Made by a program: the position numbers and the translations under genes. DNA of 64,000 nt from Mactromeris polynyma (taxonomy: Eukaryota > Mollusca > Bivalvia > Venerida > Mactridae), in assembly GCA_032209605.1 (NCBI GenBank), contig JASFXZ010000078.1:558001-622000 (forward strand), given 5' to 3'. This document shows positions 36,844 through 48,600 of the stretch, piece by piece. Each line of letters opens with the position of its first letter. Within the stretch, counting starts at the first letter, position 1. The notes beneath the pieces are model-generated. The model ran no database searches, had not been told where the DNA came from, and worked only from the letters and a program-made list of their open reading frames with translations.

Positions 36844-36849
36844 TTTATT
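36844..36849 (-). terminator. Candidate poly(A) signal, PDCD2
   Basis: AATAAA on the minus strand, 34 bases after the PDCD2 stop, within 30 bases of the MTAP signal on the plus strand. Confidence 0.45.
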
Positions 36850-36882
36850 TTGTTTATCTATATACATGTACATGAAAAATAT

Positions 36883-39800
36883 TCAGACAACATCTTGTTT
36901 GTAAATATATTCTCTATGGTACTCATTTCCTATAGAACAGTTTGTTGCACAGGTATAAACATACAAGACACCCCAGTCAAGACTTTCTCCAACTTTGTCT
37001 ACATCCATGAATGACAGCAAGTGTGGCACAACCTGAAATGAAACGACACAAATTATTAATGAATCAAAATATGCGTTTCATTCTCCAATAACTATTAGAC
37101 AGACATTCATGACACAACCAAATTATATACTGAAATATTTTAGCTCTTCATAGAAATCTGGCATCCTTACAAATTACAAAAAGATATGATTCCCAAACTT
37201 GACTAAACCAAATAATATTTCCTTTAGTGTTTATTGTAAAATTTCTTTTTAACCAGACAGAATGATTTTTTACCACATGCATTTGCTGGTCACACACTTG
37301 GCACATTGTATTCCATTATTCAGAAAATAATTAGAAAGAAGTCGGCTGTAGTATTGAAAACTCGCAAGAAAATGTTTCGAAATCGGAAATTAACATCTGG
37401 ATAAAGTTAAATAGATGTATTCCTATGAAAAAGTTTTACATACTTGGAATTCAAACTGACGTTTTGAACCACAGCTGCAGTTTGGTATATTTTCTGGTTT
37501 TGGTGTGTGTGCTATCCATAAAGGTTCCCCACCTCTATTGTAGCGTAAAACCTGAAAAAAGTGAATTTAATCGGTAACAAGACGGTTGTTTTTTAATAAA
37601 AACATTTGTCTCCTAGATGACAGTTTGTCAGTAATTGTAATACTGATACAAAATGTTAGAATCAAATATCAAGCAAACAAGAAAGATAGTGTTTGATCAG
37701 TTCACCATGCACTTTATATGTATAAAAACATCAAAGGGCCATAACTTAACTCGGTGAAAAAGATGCACAACTACACTTGATGTTGATCAATTCTATAAAG
37801 AATGGCTGAAATGCAACCAGCAGTATTGGAGATGAAGCGCAGACAAACTCCATATGTATAAAAACATCAAAGGGCCATAACTGAGTGAAAAATTATCTGA
37901 GCGAAAAAAAGAAGAAGATGCACAACTATACTTGATGAAGAGATGTAGATCAATTCTATGAAGTTTGGCTGAAATGCAACCAGCAGTATTGGAGATGAAG
38001 CGTGGACAAACTCCATATGTATAAAAACATCAAAGGGCAATAACTCGGTGAAAAATTATCTGAGCGAAAAAAAGAAGAAGATGCACAACTATACTTGATG
38101 AAGAGATGTAGATCAATTCTATGAAGTTTGGCTGAAATGCAACCAGCAGTATTGGAGATGAAGCGTGGACAAACTCCATATGTATAAAAACATCAAAGGG
38201 CAATAACTCGGTGAAAAATTATCTGAGCGGAACAAAAAACGAACATGCACAACTACACTTGATGTTGATCAATCCTATGAAACTTGGCTGAAATCCAACC
38301 AGTAGTATTGGAGATAAAACGCGGACAAGCTAATAGTGGACACATGGACGGACAGACGCCGAAGGCAAAAACAATATGTTTCCCCCCTGGAGAGAGGGAG
38401 ACATAATTACAAGGAAAAGAATAGAACAGCTTATTAACATGTCAAAGTGATAAGCTAGTTGGTAAAGCACGGGGTCCAGTGACATTTGGCAATGGTCATT
38501 TGTCCTCCACCTCTGATTCATGTAGAGTAGTTGTCAGCTGCTTACAGAATGGCAGGTTAATGCTAGTTGATATTTAATTCCAGGAAAACTAGTTAGGTAA
38601 AATGAACGCAATGCCCAAGTTTCTGAAAAGATGTTAAAATGGTGTAAAAACCAATTAAAACAACTACAACAAGCTATTATTTATAAACTTCATGTATAGA
38701 AGAATCCTGATGTTGCTGAAGCATTACTGGTACATGTTGTGTACCAAACTCACCTGTTCAGGTTCATGGCTTAAGCGTTTCTTGAACTTTCTTAGCTGTT
38801 TGTCATTTTCACTTTCCTCACTTGCCATTTTCTGTAATTCTGTTTCTGACAATTCTTTTAAACCTTGAGATGCTCTCTCAGAGCCCATAAAGTCTGCATA
38901 CTCTGTCATCTTCTCATCCTCTGTTTTATCAATGGTGTCACTTTGAACAAAGTTTTCGGCTTCTGTCACCAAGTCCATTTCAGGAAACAAACACGGGTAG
39001 TTTGATTTTTCAGGAGCTGTAATATAAAGCAATGTAAAATTTAATGAAATCATTTTTTAAGGCAGCACTGCAAGCAGATGCAGACGCTCTCCTCTGGGTG
39101 GAATTTGTACTTTCTCAGTTACACATTTTTGTGGACACAGACCATGACAACGATCAAGCTACGGAAATCTATAGCTCTTCCTATTTTCTAAACAGATGAG
39201 CTAAAAATGATAACTAATTCAATTTGATTTTACAAAATTAGGATTTATAGAAAGGTTTACTCAGGGAAATCCTTTGACCAAAACAATGAATGGAGCACAA
39301 TTTCATTAGCAGTAGCCAGTTACGTTGTTAGCGTAATTCCGTCTTTCATTACCAGATTGAGACTCAGATATTGTGCTTCAGCTGTCCTTTGCCTTAATTT
39401 CTTACTTTGCATACCAAGCAACATAATGTGCTTGCTGGCACATATATAACCAAGTGATGTCTAAAAGAAGTGGCTACAATAAGGCAAAGACCTAAATGGT
39501 CTTTGAATGTAAGCAGTTGAAGGATGATTTTGTTATTTTTTTACATTATTTTACTATAAGTACACCGGTAACATGGTCAGTGAACACACTTGGCTCTTTA
39601 GAGATTATTTATGCTAATAATGGTAGTTCGTTCACACAAACTCCTAGAATTATTCTTTATACAGTTTAGTTGTCAACCGTAACTAATGTCAGTTGCATCA
39701 CACTGTGACACAGTCTTACCTTGCTTTGCTTCTGCATTACACAGCCTTTTGTGCACTTTCCAATCAAGCGCTTGGTGTTCTTTGCTACAATAATTTGTGA

Positions 39801-40251
39801 AGTGACATTTACTACATGTCTTAGTTCCTAAACATCCACAGACGTAACAAATCTTATTGAAAAATGCGGCGTCAACTTCATTTTCTACAGCAGTTTCTTT
39901 TGGTGGTTCTGCACTGAAGAACTTATTCTCTTTCGGTAACTGTGATCTGAACACGTGGAAATTGTCGCTGTTATTTGGTTTGGTACATTTAGGATTTGTG
40001 CAGACAAAAATAAAAATTGTTCTATGAAATGCGTCTTGTTGACTGGAGTCAGGTGAATAAACTTGCAACAAAAATGACGTTGGTTTTGAACAAACGGAAC
40101 AGGCTAGACTGTCAGTATTTGGAAGTGACTCGAAAGATAACCAAGCAGGCCAACCACCAAGTTTACTCGGAAAAAATCTACTTTTAAGTAGAAATTTCTC
40201 AGTTTCTTCGACAAAACCCAAATCCACATTCTTAATCATGGGCGCAGCCAT
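36883..40251 (-). CDS. PDCD2: Programmed cell death protein 2 (4 exons)
   Basis: Exons: 39720-40251, 38754-39016, 37444-37551, 36883-37032. They give 1053 bases and 350 residues (human is 344). The N-terminal half has FPSKLGGWPAWL, the C-x2-C pair at residues 51-54, FLLQVYSP and DAFHRTIFIF. A MYND zinc finger lies at about residues 135-171: Cys 135, 138, 146, 149, 155, His 159, His 167 and Cys 171. A variable acidic linker is followed by the conserved C-terminal PDCD2 domain: HEPEQVLRYNRGG, IPNCSCGSKRQFEFQ, DWGVLYVYTC, ending EYIYKQDVV. In animals and yeast this family is a dedicated chaperone for ribosomal protein uS5 (Rps2) in 40S assembly. The start is the first ATG, giving MAAPMIKNVDLGF, as in relatives. 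It is intact and shows no regulatory oddity. Confidence 0.96.
37716..38410. repeat. Interspersed repeat with about 162-bp internal tandem units (PDCD2 intron 2)
   Basis: CATATGTATAAAAACATC followed by AAAGGGC occurs near 37851, 38013 and 38177, giving a period of about 162-164 bp; a diverged unit starts near 37716. The right end has GGACGGACAGACGCC and a hairpin-like TCCCCCCTGGAGAGAGGGAG. Similar arrays are common in bivalve introns. No coding frame. Confidence 0.65.
38451..38665 (+). mobile_element. tRNA-derived SINE fragment
   Basis: TAAGCTAGTTGGTAAAGCAC resembles a tRNA head. It is followed by TTTGTCCTCCACCTCTGATT, close to the SINE at 22841 (TTTGTCCTCCATCTATGATT), and an A-rich end. It is in PDCD2 intron 2. 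Confidence 0.5.
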
Positions 40252-40604
40252 CTTGCGTCGCGTGTAATTTACACATCGTGTCGGTCACTATAATTGGGTC
40301 GGTCAAAATACAGTGCAGGACGCCCCAGGAGGGCCACAATATATTTTATTTTAAAACAAGTGAATTACTTAAAAAACATTATTTAGATATAATTGAGTAA
40401 TAATGGGAAACCTTCAGTGACTAATATTACCTTCGCAAGGGAAGTAACTCTGAACACACAGGACTGCCACAACCTCCATGTTGAATCACCAACACTTTAC
40501 CCTCCATACATCCGATACCCTCTATACATAAAAATGCGCTGTCAAAAACCAATATCAAGTCATTTCTTATCGGTTTACATTACAAAACTATTCGGCCATT
40601 ACCT

Positions 40605-42150
40605 CCAAACCCAACAGCAGAGTACTTCAAGAAGACCTAGACAAACTTGCTAAATGGAATTTTACCCCCAGAAATGCCAAGTCCATACAATCTCCAAAAA
40701 GAAATATCCTATCTAGTATGACTACAAACTTCATAACCATTCACAAGAACATGTCGACTGCAAAATACCTGTGATGCACCATCAACTCCGAACTCGACTG
40801 CATGGGACAACACATCCACAACATATCAAACAAGAGGGCCATGATGGCCGGGCTTATATCGCTCACCTGAATACACTACCATGTTTTTTTTACCGAACTT
40901 AATAATTTACGCAATCTTCTAAAAGGACCACTAGACAATGCTTAACACCAAATATCAAAGCTCTAGTCCTTATTGTTTCTGCACAAGATTTTCAAAGTTT
41001 TCACTTCTAAAATCTATTATTAGCTCCCGTGACCAATTTATGAACAGACCAAAATTATCTATGTAACTTTGGAAGAGGACCACCTAAGGATCATTCCTGT
41101 AAAGTTTGGTCAAAATCCATTCAGGGGTTTAAGAGGAGATGACGTATAGTTTCCACTATATACATATAGGAAACAAGGCCCGCCCCCTGACGGCCATGTT
41201 TTTTGATAGATTTTAATGATTTATGCAATCTTGTAAGAGGACCACTAGACAATGCTACACACCAAATATCAAAGCTCTAGGCCTTATGGTTTGGGACAAG
41301 AAGATTTTCAAAGTTTACTTTGAAAATCTATTTTTAGCTCCAGTGACCTACTTATGCAACAGACCAGAACCATTTATATAACTTCGGAAGAGGATCACGT
41401 AAGGATCATTCTTGTGAAATTTGGTCAAAATTCATTGAGTGGTTTAGGAGATGTTGTTTATAGTTTCCACTATATACATATACAGAACACAGCCACGCCC
41501 CTGGCGGCCATGTTTTTTGACGGAACTTAATAATTTATGCAATCTTGAAAGTGGACCACTAGACAATGCTACACACCAAATATCAAAACTCTAGGCCTTA
41601 TGGTTTTGGACAAGAAGATTTACACTTTTAAAATATTATTTTAGCTCCTGTGACCTACTTATACAGCAGACCAGAACGATTAATGTAACGTTGAAAGAGG
41701 ATCATTCCTGTGAAGTTTGGACAAAATCCATTCAGTAGTATAGGAGATGTTGTTTAAAGAAAATGTTGACGCACGATGCCGGACAATCATCGATCCTAAA
41801 GCTCACCATGAGCACTTTGTGCTTAGGTGAGCTTAAAAAGCAAACAAGACCATCAATTTCCTGAGAAGAAATCTTAAAACATCTCCTCTACTTCAATAAA
41901 ACAACAAGCTTTCTTCAGCATAGTCAGACCTTCAGTGGAATACGCAAGCGTGGTGTGTGACTCTCGAGAAAGGTGACATCCAATGCCTGGAAAGGGTACA
42001 GCAAAAAGCCGCCCGCTTTGTAAAATCACAACCGGTCTTGTATTACAAGCATGTTAGACAACCTTAAGTGGAAGTCACTGGAACGATGGCGAAAATAGGC
42101 AAGGCTAGCCATGATGTTTAAGATCACAAACAATGGCGTATATCCATCAA
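40605..42150 (+). pseudogene. Decayed LINE reverse-transcriptase fragment, split by a nested element
   Basis: Part 1 (40605-40841) translates in one frame to LQEDLDKLAKWNFTPRNAK, typical of the RT thumb region of Jockey/RTE-like LINEs. Part 2 (41837-42150) translates to ANKTINFLRRNLKTSP, then LERVQQKAARFVKSQ and LDNLKWKSLERW after frame breaks. Joined across the nested element, the pieces read ISNK then ANKT, as expected for the family. There are many stops and shifts, and the 5' part is absent. It is not functional. Confidence 0.75.
40842..41836. mobile_element. 1-kb repeat element with three 315-bp internal units, inserted in the LINE
   Basis: It starts GAGGGCCATGATGGCCGGGC with ATCGCTCACCTG and ends TTGTGCTTAGGTGAGCTTAAA, so GCTCACCT and AGGTGAGC are inverted near the ends. 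Three internal units start at CATGTTTTTT near 40880, 41195 and 41509 (period about 315), each containing GGACCACTAGACAATGCT and AAATATCAAA. No coding capacity. The family is frequent in bivalve genomes; I cannot name it. Confidence 0.7.
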
Positions 42151-42536
42151 TAAATCTCCTTTCCAAATACATCAAATGGGGAATTGACTAGCATTGCAAA
42201 TACGAATGGCTTTATCTCGCACTATTTAACATTATACATGGAAGAAATTTTTTTATAGAGTATTGTAAGTAGACAATTGTGTGAATCAAATGTTCCCATA
42301 AGGTGCAAGACTACTCTGGGAATTTTACCGTGCGTTGAACACACATTGATAATTAACAACTCATTGCATGTAATACAAGTAAACATGTGTAATCTGCTAC
42401 AGTAATATCCATGTCCAAGTAATGTGTGTATTCCTTAATACCCAAACACAGAATGACCTAATCAACTCCAACTTGATTAAGAAACAAGCATAGACAGGTT
42501 AGAAAAAACATCAAAACAACATGTATTATTCTTGTT
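42151..42536. other. Intergenic stretch, no gene seen
   Basis: Between the LINE remnant and the HBS1L 3' end. AT-rich, no supported feature. Confidence 0.5.
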
Positions 42537-42542
42537 TTTATT
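42537..42542 (-). terminator. HBS1L: Poly(A) signal, HBS1L long isoform
   Basis: AATAAA on the minus strand, about 80 bases after the HBS1L stop. Confidence 0.5.
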
Positions 42543-42620
42543 TTGCCAATTTAAACAAAACACTTCATTGCACTATTATGAATAAAAGAAAAGCCAGATC
42601 CAGCAATTGTCTCTGATATA

Positions 42621-45600
42621 TCAGTTATCTGCAGCACCTTGCTCACCAACGTAACCTGTTTTAGTTTTCAAAACCTACAAAAACAGAAATGGTAATGCAG
42701 TAAATAATGACAAATAACACAAGTAAATACAGCAGGACCTCATTTATTCGACATTTTATCCGTATACTCGGCATCATCCAAAATAAATATCAGGTCCCGA
42801 TGTATCTTAAATAACGTCAAATTGAAATGGGCTATTCGAAACTATCTATTATTCAAAATTAAATTTCTGACCTGATGAATTTGAATGAACGAGGTTCAAC
42901 TGTACCATAATTTGGTTGACGTTTGAGTTAACCGTACGGACTCATTATGAAGTCAATCAATCAAGGTGTTTTTGTAACAATCTATGTACAATTTGCAGCA
43001 CTTCTTTATGTAAACATTACATATGAAATGGTTTGTGCTGGGTTGAGAGTTCAATAATATCGCTGACCTAGAAATATATCCATAACTAGCACACATATTT
43101 TCAAACATGGTAATTGATTCTACATGACTAATAGCTAAAACCTAACAAATATAATGAAGCATCAATGTACCTCATTTAGAATTCAATAGTTTGAATAGAA
43201 ACACATTAAATACTCGATTCAGCATTACATATATATTCATACATCATGTAAAAGAGATGACATTCAATTTTTTTACAACGAGAAACTCGAAAGGTCCGAA
43301 AAAATGTTATCCTTCCCCCGAACTTTGGTATAGCAAACCAATATGAAGATCAATTTTTCAGCAGACAATTGAGCACATTGAAAGTATAAAAATGATGAAC
43401 AAACATGTACAACAGCAGAAAGTATGAATCATTACTTTATCCGTACTTATTTGATTAAATGTGAATTTAGCTGTCTGGCTTATCATTTACCTAATATTAG
43501 TATAAATTATGTACAGTTTGTTTATATAAAGGTATAAGTTAAAAGATAAGAAGTAGAGAAATAAGAAGTCGTACAGAGCTATTATGACTTCATTGTTACT
43601 TTAATATCTTATGGTTGATTCGGATCAAGTATTTGTGCATACTAGACTGGTATGATCCCCATGTAGGATGGTCCCATGCTTATCACTATAAACACATTAA
43701 CAAGATGGAATCAATAAAATACTTTAAGACTTACCCCTTCAATCAAACCAGCAGCAATGGTATGACCGCTAGCTCTCAACATGAATCGACCAAGTTCTTT
43801 GTTATCTTTGTACAGTTCTATGCAAACTGGACGCTCAAATTCCATCTCGACTACAGCACTAGTATGCTTGGTTAAACATCTACCAAAACACAATAAAGCA
43901 TCGTGATAGTATATTCAACAATAACGACAGGAATACATTCATACAAAACAGAACTACCATTCTAGTATTTAGCGTCATGTTTATTTTCATCATTTTTTTA
44001 ATTTGACTGAACTTTTTATGCAAGATTTGCCATTTTTTATTCTATGACTTGATATGCAAATAGCCAGGCAAAATTGGCTATAGAGACAGTTATACTTAAA
44101 ATATGATTTATCTTAACAAATCCTAATCTAACAATATTGTGGAATATTGCACAAAGTTAAACATGAAAATGTTCAAATAAAACTTCTCGCATAAATGCAG
44201 CATTCAAGATTCGATATAAAACTGCGCTCAATTTTGAAAATACTCACTTTGGTTTATTTTTTATGACTTCTCCAGTACTTTTGTTTAGTATCGACACCAA
44301 TTTTTTAACAATAGCTGGCTCACTGACAGACTGATAATGGAAAATCACCTGAAAATAACAAGAAAATATTCATACAAACAAACAATATACTGAAGTCTGC
44401 ATACAATCATAAGTAACCATTTTTGCACTTAATCTCAGATTTAGTTACACCTGCATAGATTTGTTCTTATAAATTTAAGATGTTTTTGAATTGTGTTTGA
44501 TAATGTTTTGTGAAGAAAAGACTAATTCCTTCTTTGATTTGAAATTACTCAAATAATATTTCTTTGTTAACAGGACTTTCATGTAATTACAAACAAGAAA
44601 ATTATTAGTTGTCAGGGTTAGCTAAACTGTTCTAGAACGAACAGTTTGACACACAAACAATATCTTCCCTTATACTTACCGTGAATCCTCTTGTCATGGG
44701 TATCTCAAGGTTAAACAAAACAATTCTAGCTTGAATTCTTGTGGCACACGTTACAGGAGACATGGAATCACATAATACACTACCTAAAAACAGAAATTTA
44801 CATGAAACTACACTAAACAATGTTACTATGCCATTACAGTTTAACAGTTAGTGCATGGATGAAGAAAGTATTATCATGCTGACAACCAGTACTTCAAATA
44901 AATAAATTCGATTTTTTCCATACAACTGATTGTTCTATATCGTTGGTATAAATACATTCCTTTTGTAAAATTAGCCCAGATTGCTTTGATACTGGCTGAG
45001 CTGAGGAATGTATTTTTCTGAATAAATCACAATAAGAATATTTACTAAATCAATTTGCAAGGAACTTTTAATTCATATAATTTTGGTTCATGAGGGCAGT
45101 TGAGACTTATGCCTGATTATCCTGCAGATCAAAAACTCTACAGATGACATTTAATTTTTTACAATTACAATATAATATAAACAAATGAGTTTCTATAAAC
45201 TATTATCAACACTTACCAACACCAACATGTGTGATATCGATACCAGTAATGACAACATTAACATGATCTCCAGCAAATGAAAAACTAGTGGCTTCATCAT
45301 TTATACTTATACCTGTAAACAAACAAACAGTTGTCTGATTTAGAAACAAAACTTTCACCTCTAATACGCAGAGAGATGGTACATTTGAAAATAAATGTTG
45401 ATTTAAAATAAATCACTATTTCAACAATTACTTCGTGAACTCATGCAGACTTGACCAAAGTTTGATACAAGAAGAAATATCTAGGCAACAAATCATGGTA
45501 TGTACGTATTTCTCAAACATTAAGAAACTAGACAAGCATAGAAATCTAAGCAACATATCATAGAAATCAACAAACATGTAATCTCGTGAAATACACTTAC

Positions 45601-48600
45601 CCTTAACAGTGGCATACTCAGCAGCTGGCATAACAGTAAGTCTGTCTCCTAACTGAAAACTTCCTGACACTACTTTGCCAGTGACAGTATAACCACTGCC
45701 CATTCCTTTGAACACATCTGATACAATTATACGTAGAGATTTATCCACAGGCCGAGTTACTGGCTTGAACTTGTCTGAAAAATAATCATTGAACATAACA
45801 ATCTACTGATACATTTTTTTAATTTACTGCCAACTACTTACTATATAAGAAGGTATTTTCTGGAGTCAAACATTTTGTGAATCGGCGATTTCAGATGTGT
45901 CGTGGGCAGAAATGTTTGCATATAACTGCAATATGTATTGGTACATTTAATAATAAAGTATGTGGAAATCTTATTCTGATAATGAGGTTATTTTTACTGG
46001 CTGATGCTTTCTTGTATTCGTGACATTCACTAACATTATCACATCACAAACTTTATCACTTATTCGCAACAGGAGTATTAACGCAAACCTGTCATATAAC
46101 ATTCTACAGGCTCGCAATAACCAAGTTCATATTGTCTTGTCTAGCGTTCAGTTTTACAGCAAAAATTCTTTGCAAGACATTTTGAACAATATAATGCTGT
46201 AATAAATAAAAGAAATGACTGCACAAGTTTTCATCAATATTAATGAAATAGTGCCCTCAAGCGATATCGAACATGACAGCATTACATAGTGCTAATCAGC
46301 CAGGGCAATGCCATGATAGATATATCCGAGTTGTAATGGCTCTTTTTTCATTCCACAGCAGAATTAATTGCTACATACCAATCTGTTCAAGCAGTGTACG
46401 TCCTCGATACCATTCAGACAGCTGTGGTTCTGTTACAGGTTTGACAAGATTTTCTCCACCCAGTCCACTCACTGGTATAAATGATACATCACCATCCTTA
46501 TACCCAGCTTGCTTCAAAAACATACCCATCTTACATACCACATCATCATATCTGGCTTTGTCCCATTTCACAGTGTCCATCTTATTCACAGCAACAATTA
46601 ATTGTGATACACCTGAAATGTGAAAATGTTTGAATTCTAACACTGTGGTAATGATAGCTAATTTACTTTTCCCAAAATATGTATGGTTGACATTATCTGT
46701 ATTTTCATATTTTAATCTTACTGTCCATAGTACAGGCATATATTAATAATTTATATCCTTTAATTAACTGGTCGACAGTTCCACATACTTAAACCATAGT
46801 AATACAAATGAACTCATACAAACTAATGTTCTCTCAAAATAACTTATGTGTTCTCCATCTAAAGGATTGGAGATGAAGTATGTTATGTAGAATGCCAATT
46901 GTAATGAAAAGTTACCAACCTAAGGACCTAGCGAGAAGAGCATGTTCTCTTGTCTGACCACCAGACTCAAATCCTGTCTCAAATTCACCTTTGGTAGCAT
47001 TTACCACCAATATAGCCACATCAGCTTGTGCAGTACCTGAAAACAAGGTATATCACAAATTATTTTGTAGGCAGAGATTATCACTGTAATTGTAAATAAG
47101 TACTTGTAGTAGATATTGGAACTAAAAACAATAATGCACTGAAACATTTACTTAGGAATATATTATACATTTTATACCTTTAGGTAGACTTATTATCAGG
47201 ATTAAAAGCCTGCAACCCCAACTTGCATCAAGTTTGAATAAAACCAGCACCAACATCATACATTGTTTCAGAGTTCAACACATATTTAAACCTTTTTAAT
47301 GCCAATCCATACACTTTAAAACAATAACCGACTACTTGGCAGTAAATTGAACGTCATTCATATAACTCATACATTGTAACACATCTTTTTAATGTACATG
47401 TATGTATGTTTAAAGAGAATGTTGGCGACATTACTTGACTGCAATTGACTATTGAGTGTTGTCATCATACAATTATAATCCAAAATTTGATCATTTAAGA
47501 TCGATTTCAAAATAATGACTTTCAGAACACACAAATTCCTTATTTCAGATCTGTTCCTAGATAATACCTTTTTATGAAACTTAGAATTATAATATACATA
47601 GAACCTATTGGTATTGTGCAAGGTAACTTATTAATATTTCAATATCCAACAGTACCAGTAATCATGTTAGGAATAAAGTCCTTGTGTCCAGGAGCATCTA
47701 ACAATGTGATAATCTTTTGTGGAGTTTCAAACTTTGTCTGAGCAATATCCATGGTAACACCTCTAGCCCTGTTTAGATAAAAATTAAGTACATCAGTACC
47801 CGTCAATTACTGGCAGAAGAGCAGGTATGTACTGGTTGGTAACCCAGGAACACTGGTTAGGTCAACTTACAATTGTACATAACTGATGAAAACCACACAG
47901 AAGAGTATCAGTACAAGTCATATACATACATACCGGTATTCCTTATGAGGAGAAAGAGCACAATGATAGCAAGAGCACAATGATAGCAGTCAATTTGTAG
48001 TTTCAAACAACATTTGAAGTTGAATGCTGTAACAACATTTGCCTCGACATTTGACACAATACTTTTCATGACATTGCCATGTCAAATTGACATACATGTA
48101 CTGTTATACAGCCATTTGTAGAGAGGTTACTGAACTGACTTATTACATAAATAATTACATACATGTAACACCAAATGATCCTTATTAAAATGGACACCCT
48201 ATATATCATCTGGTAATTACTAGACACTACTTATCAGTGACAAAATCTTCCACAAAACATTACAATCTAAAATTCTTATTCACAATATTAAATTGTAAGT
48301 TCTTAAATAAACAATGTATACATGGTAGATTTTTGGTTTTCTTGAATTTAAGTAAGGTGTAGTCCTCAAGTCAAGGTCACAGCTGACAGAAAATCTTAAG
48401 TTCACCTTTCTTCTTCTGTTTCATCCAGAACCCAAGCATAAGCAAAGGAACTCTTCCCAAGTTTTTTGGATTCCTGTTCATACTTATGCATGGCTCTCTG
48501 GTTTACACGTCCTAACTGAAACAACACATGCCCCATCAACGTACTTTTACCAGCATCAACATGACCTGTAAAGATAAAGAAGCTTTACTTAATGTGGCAC

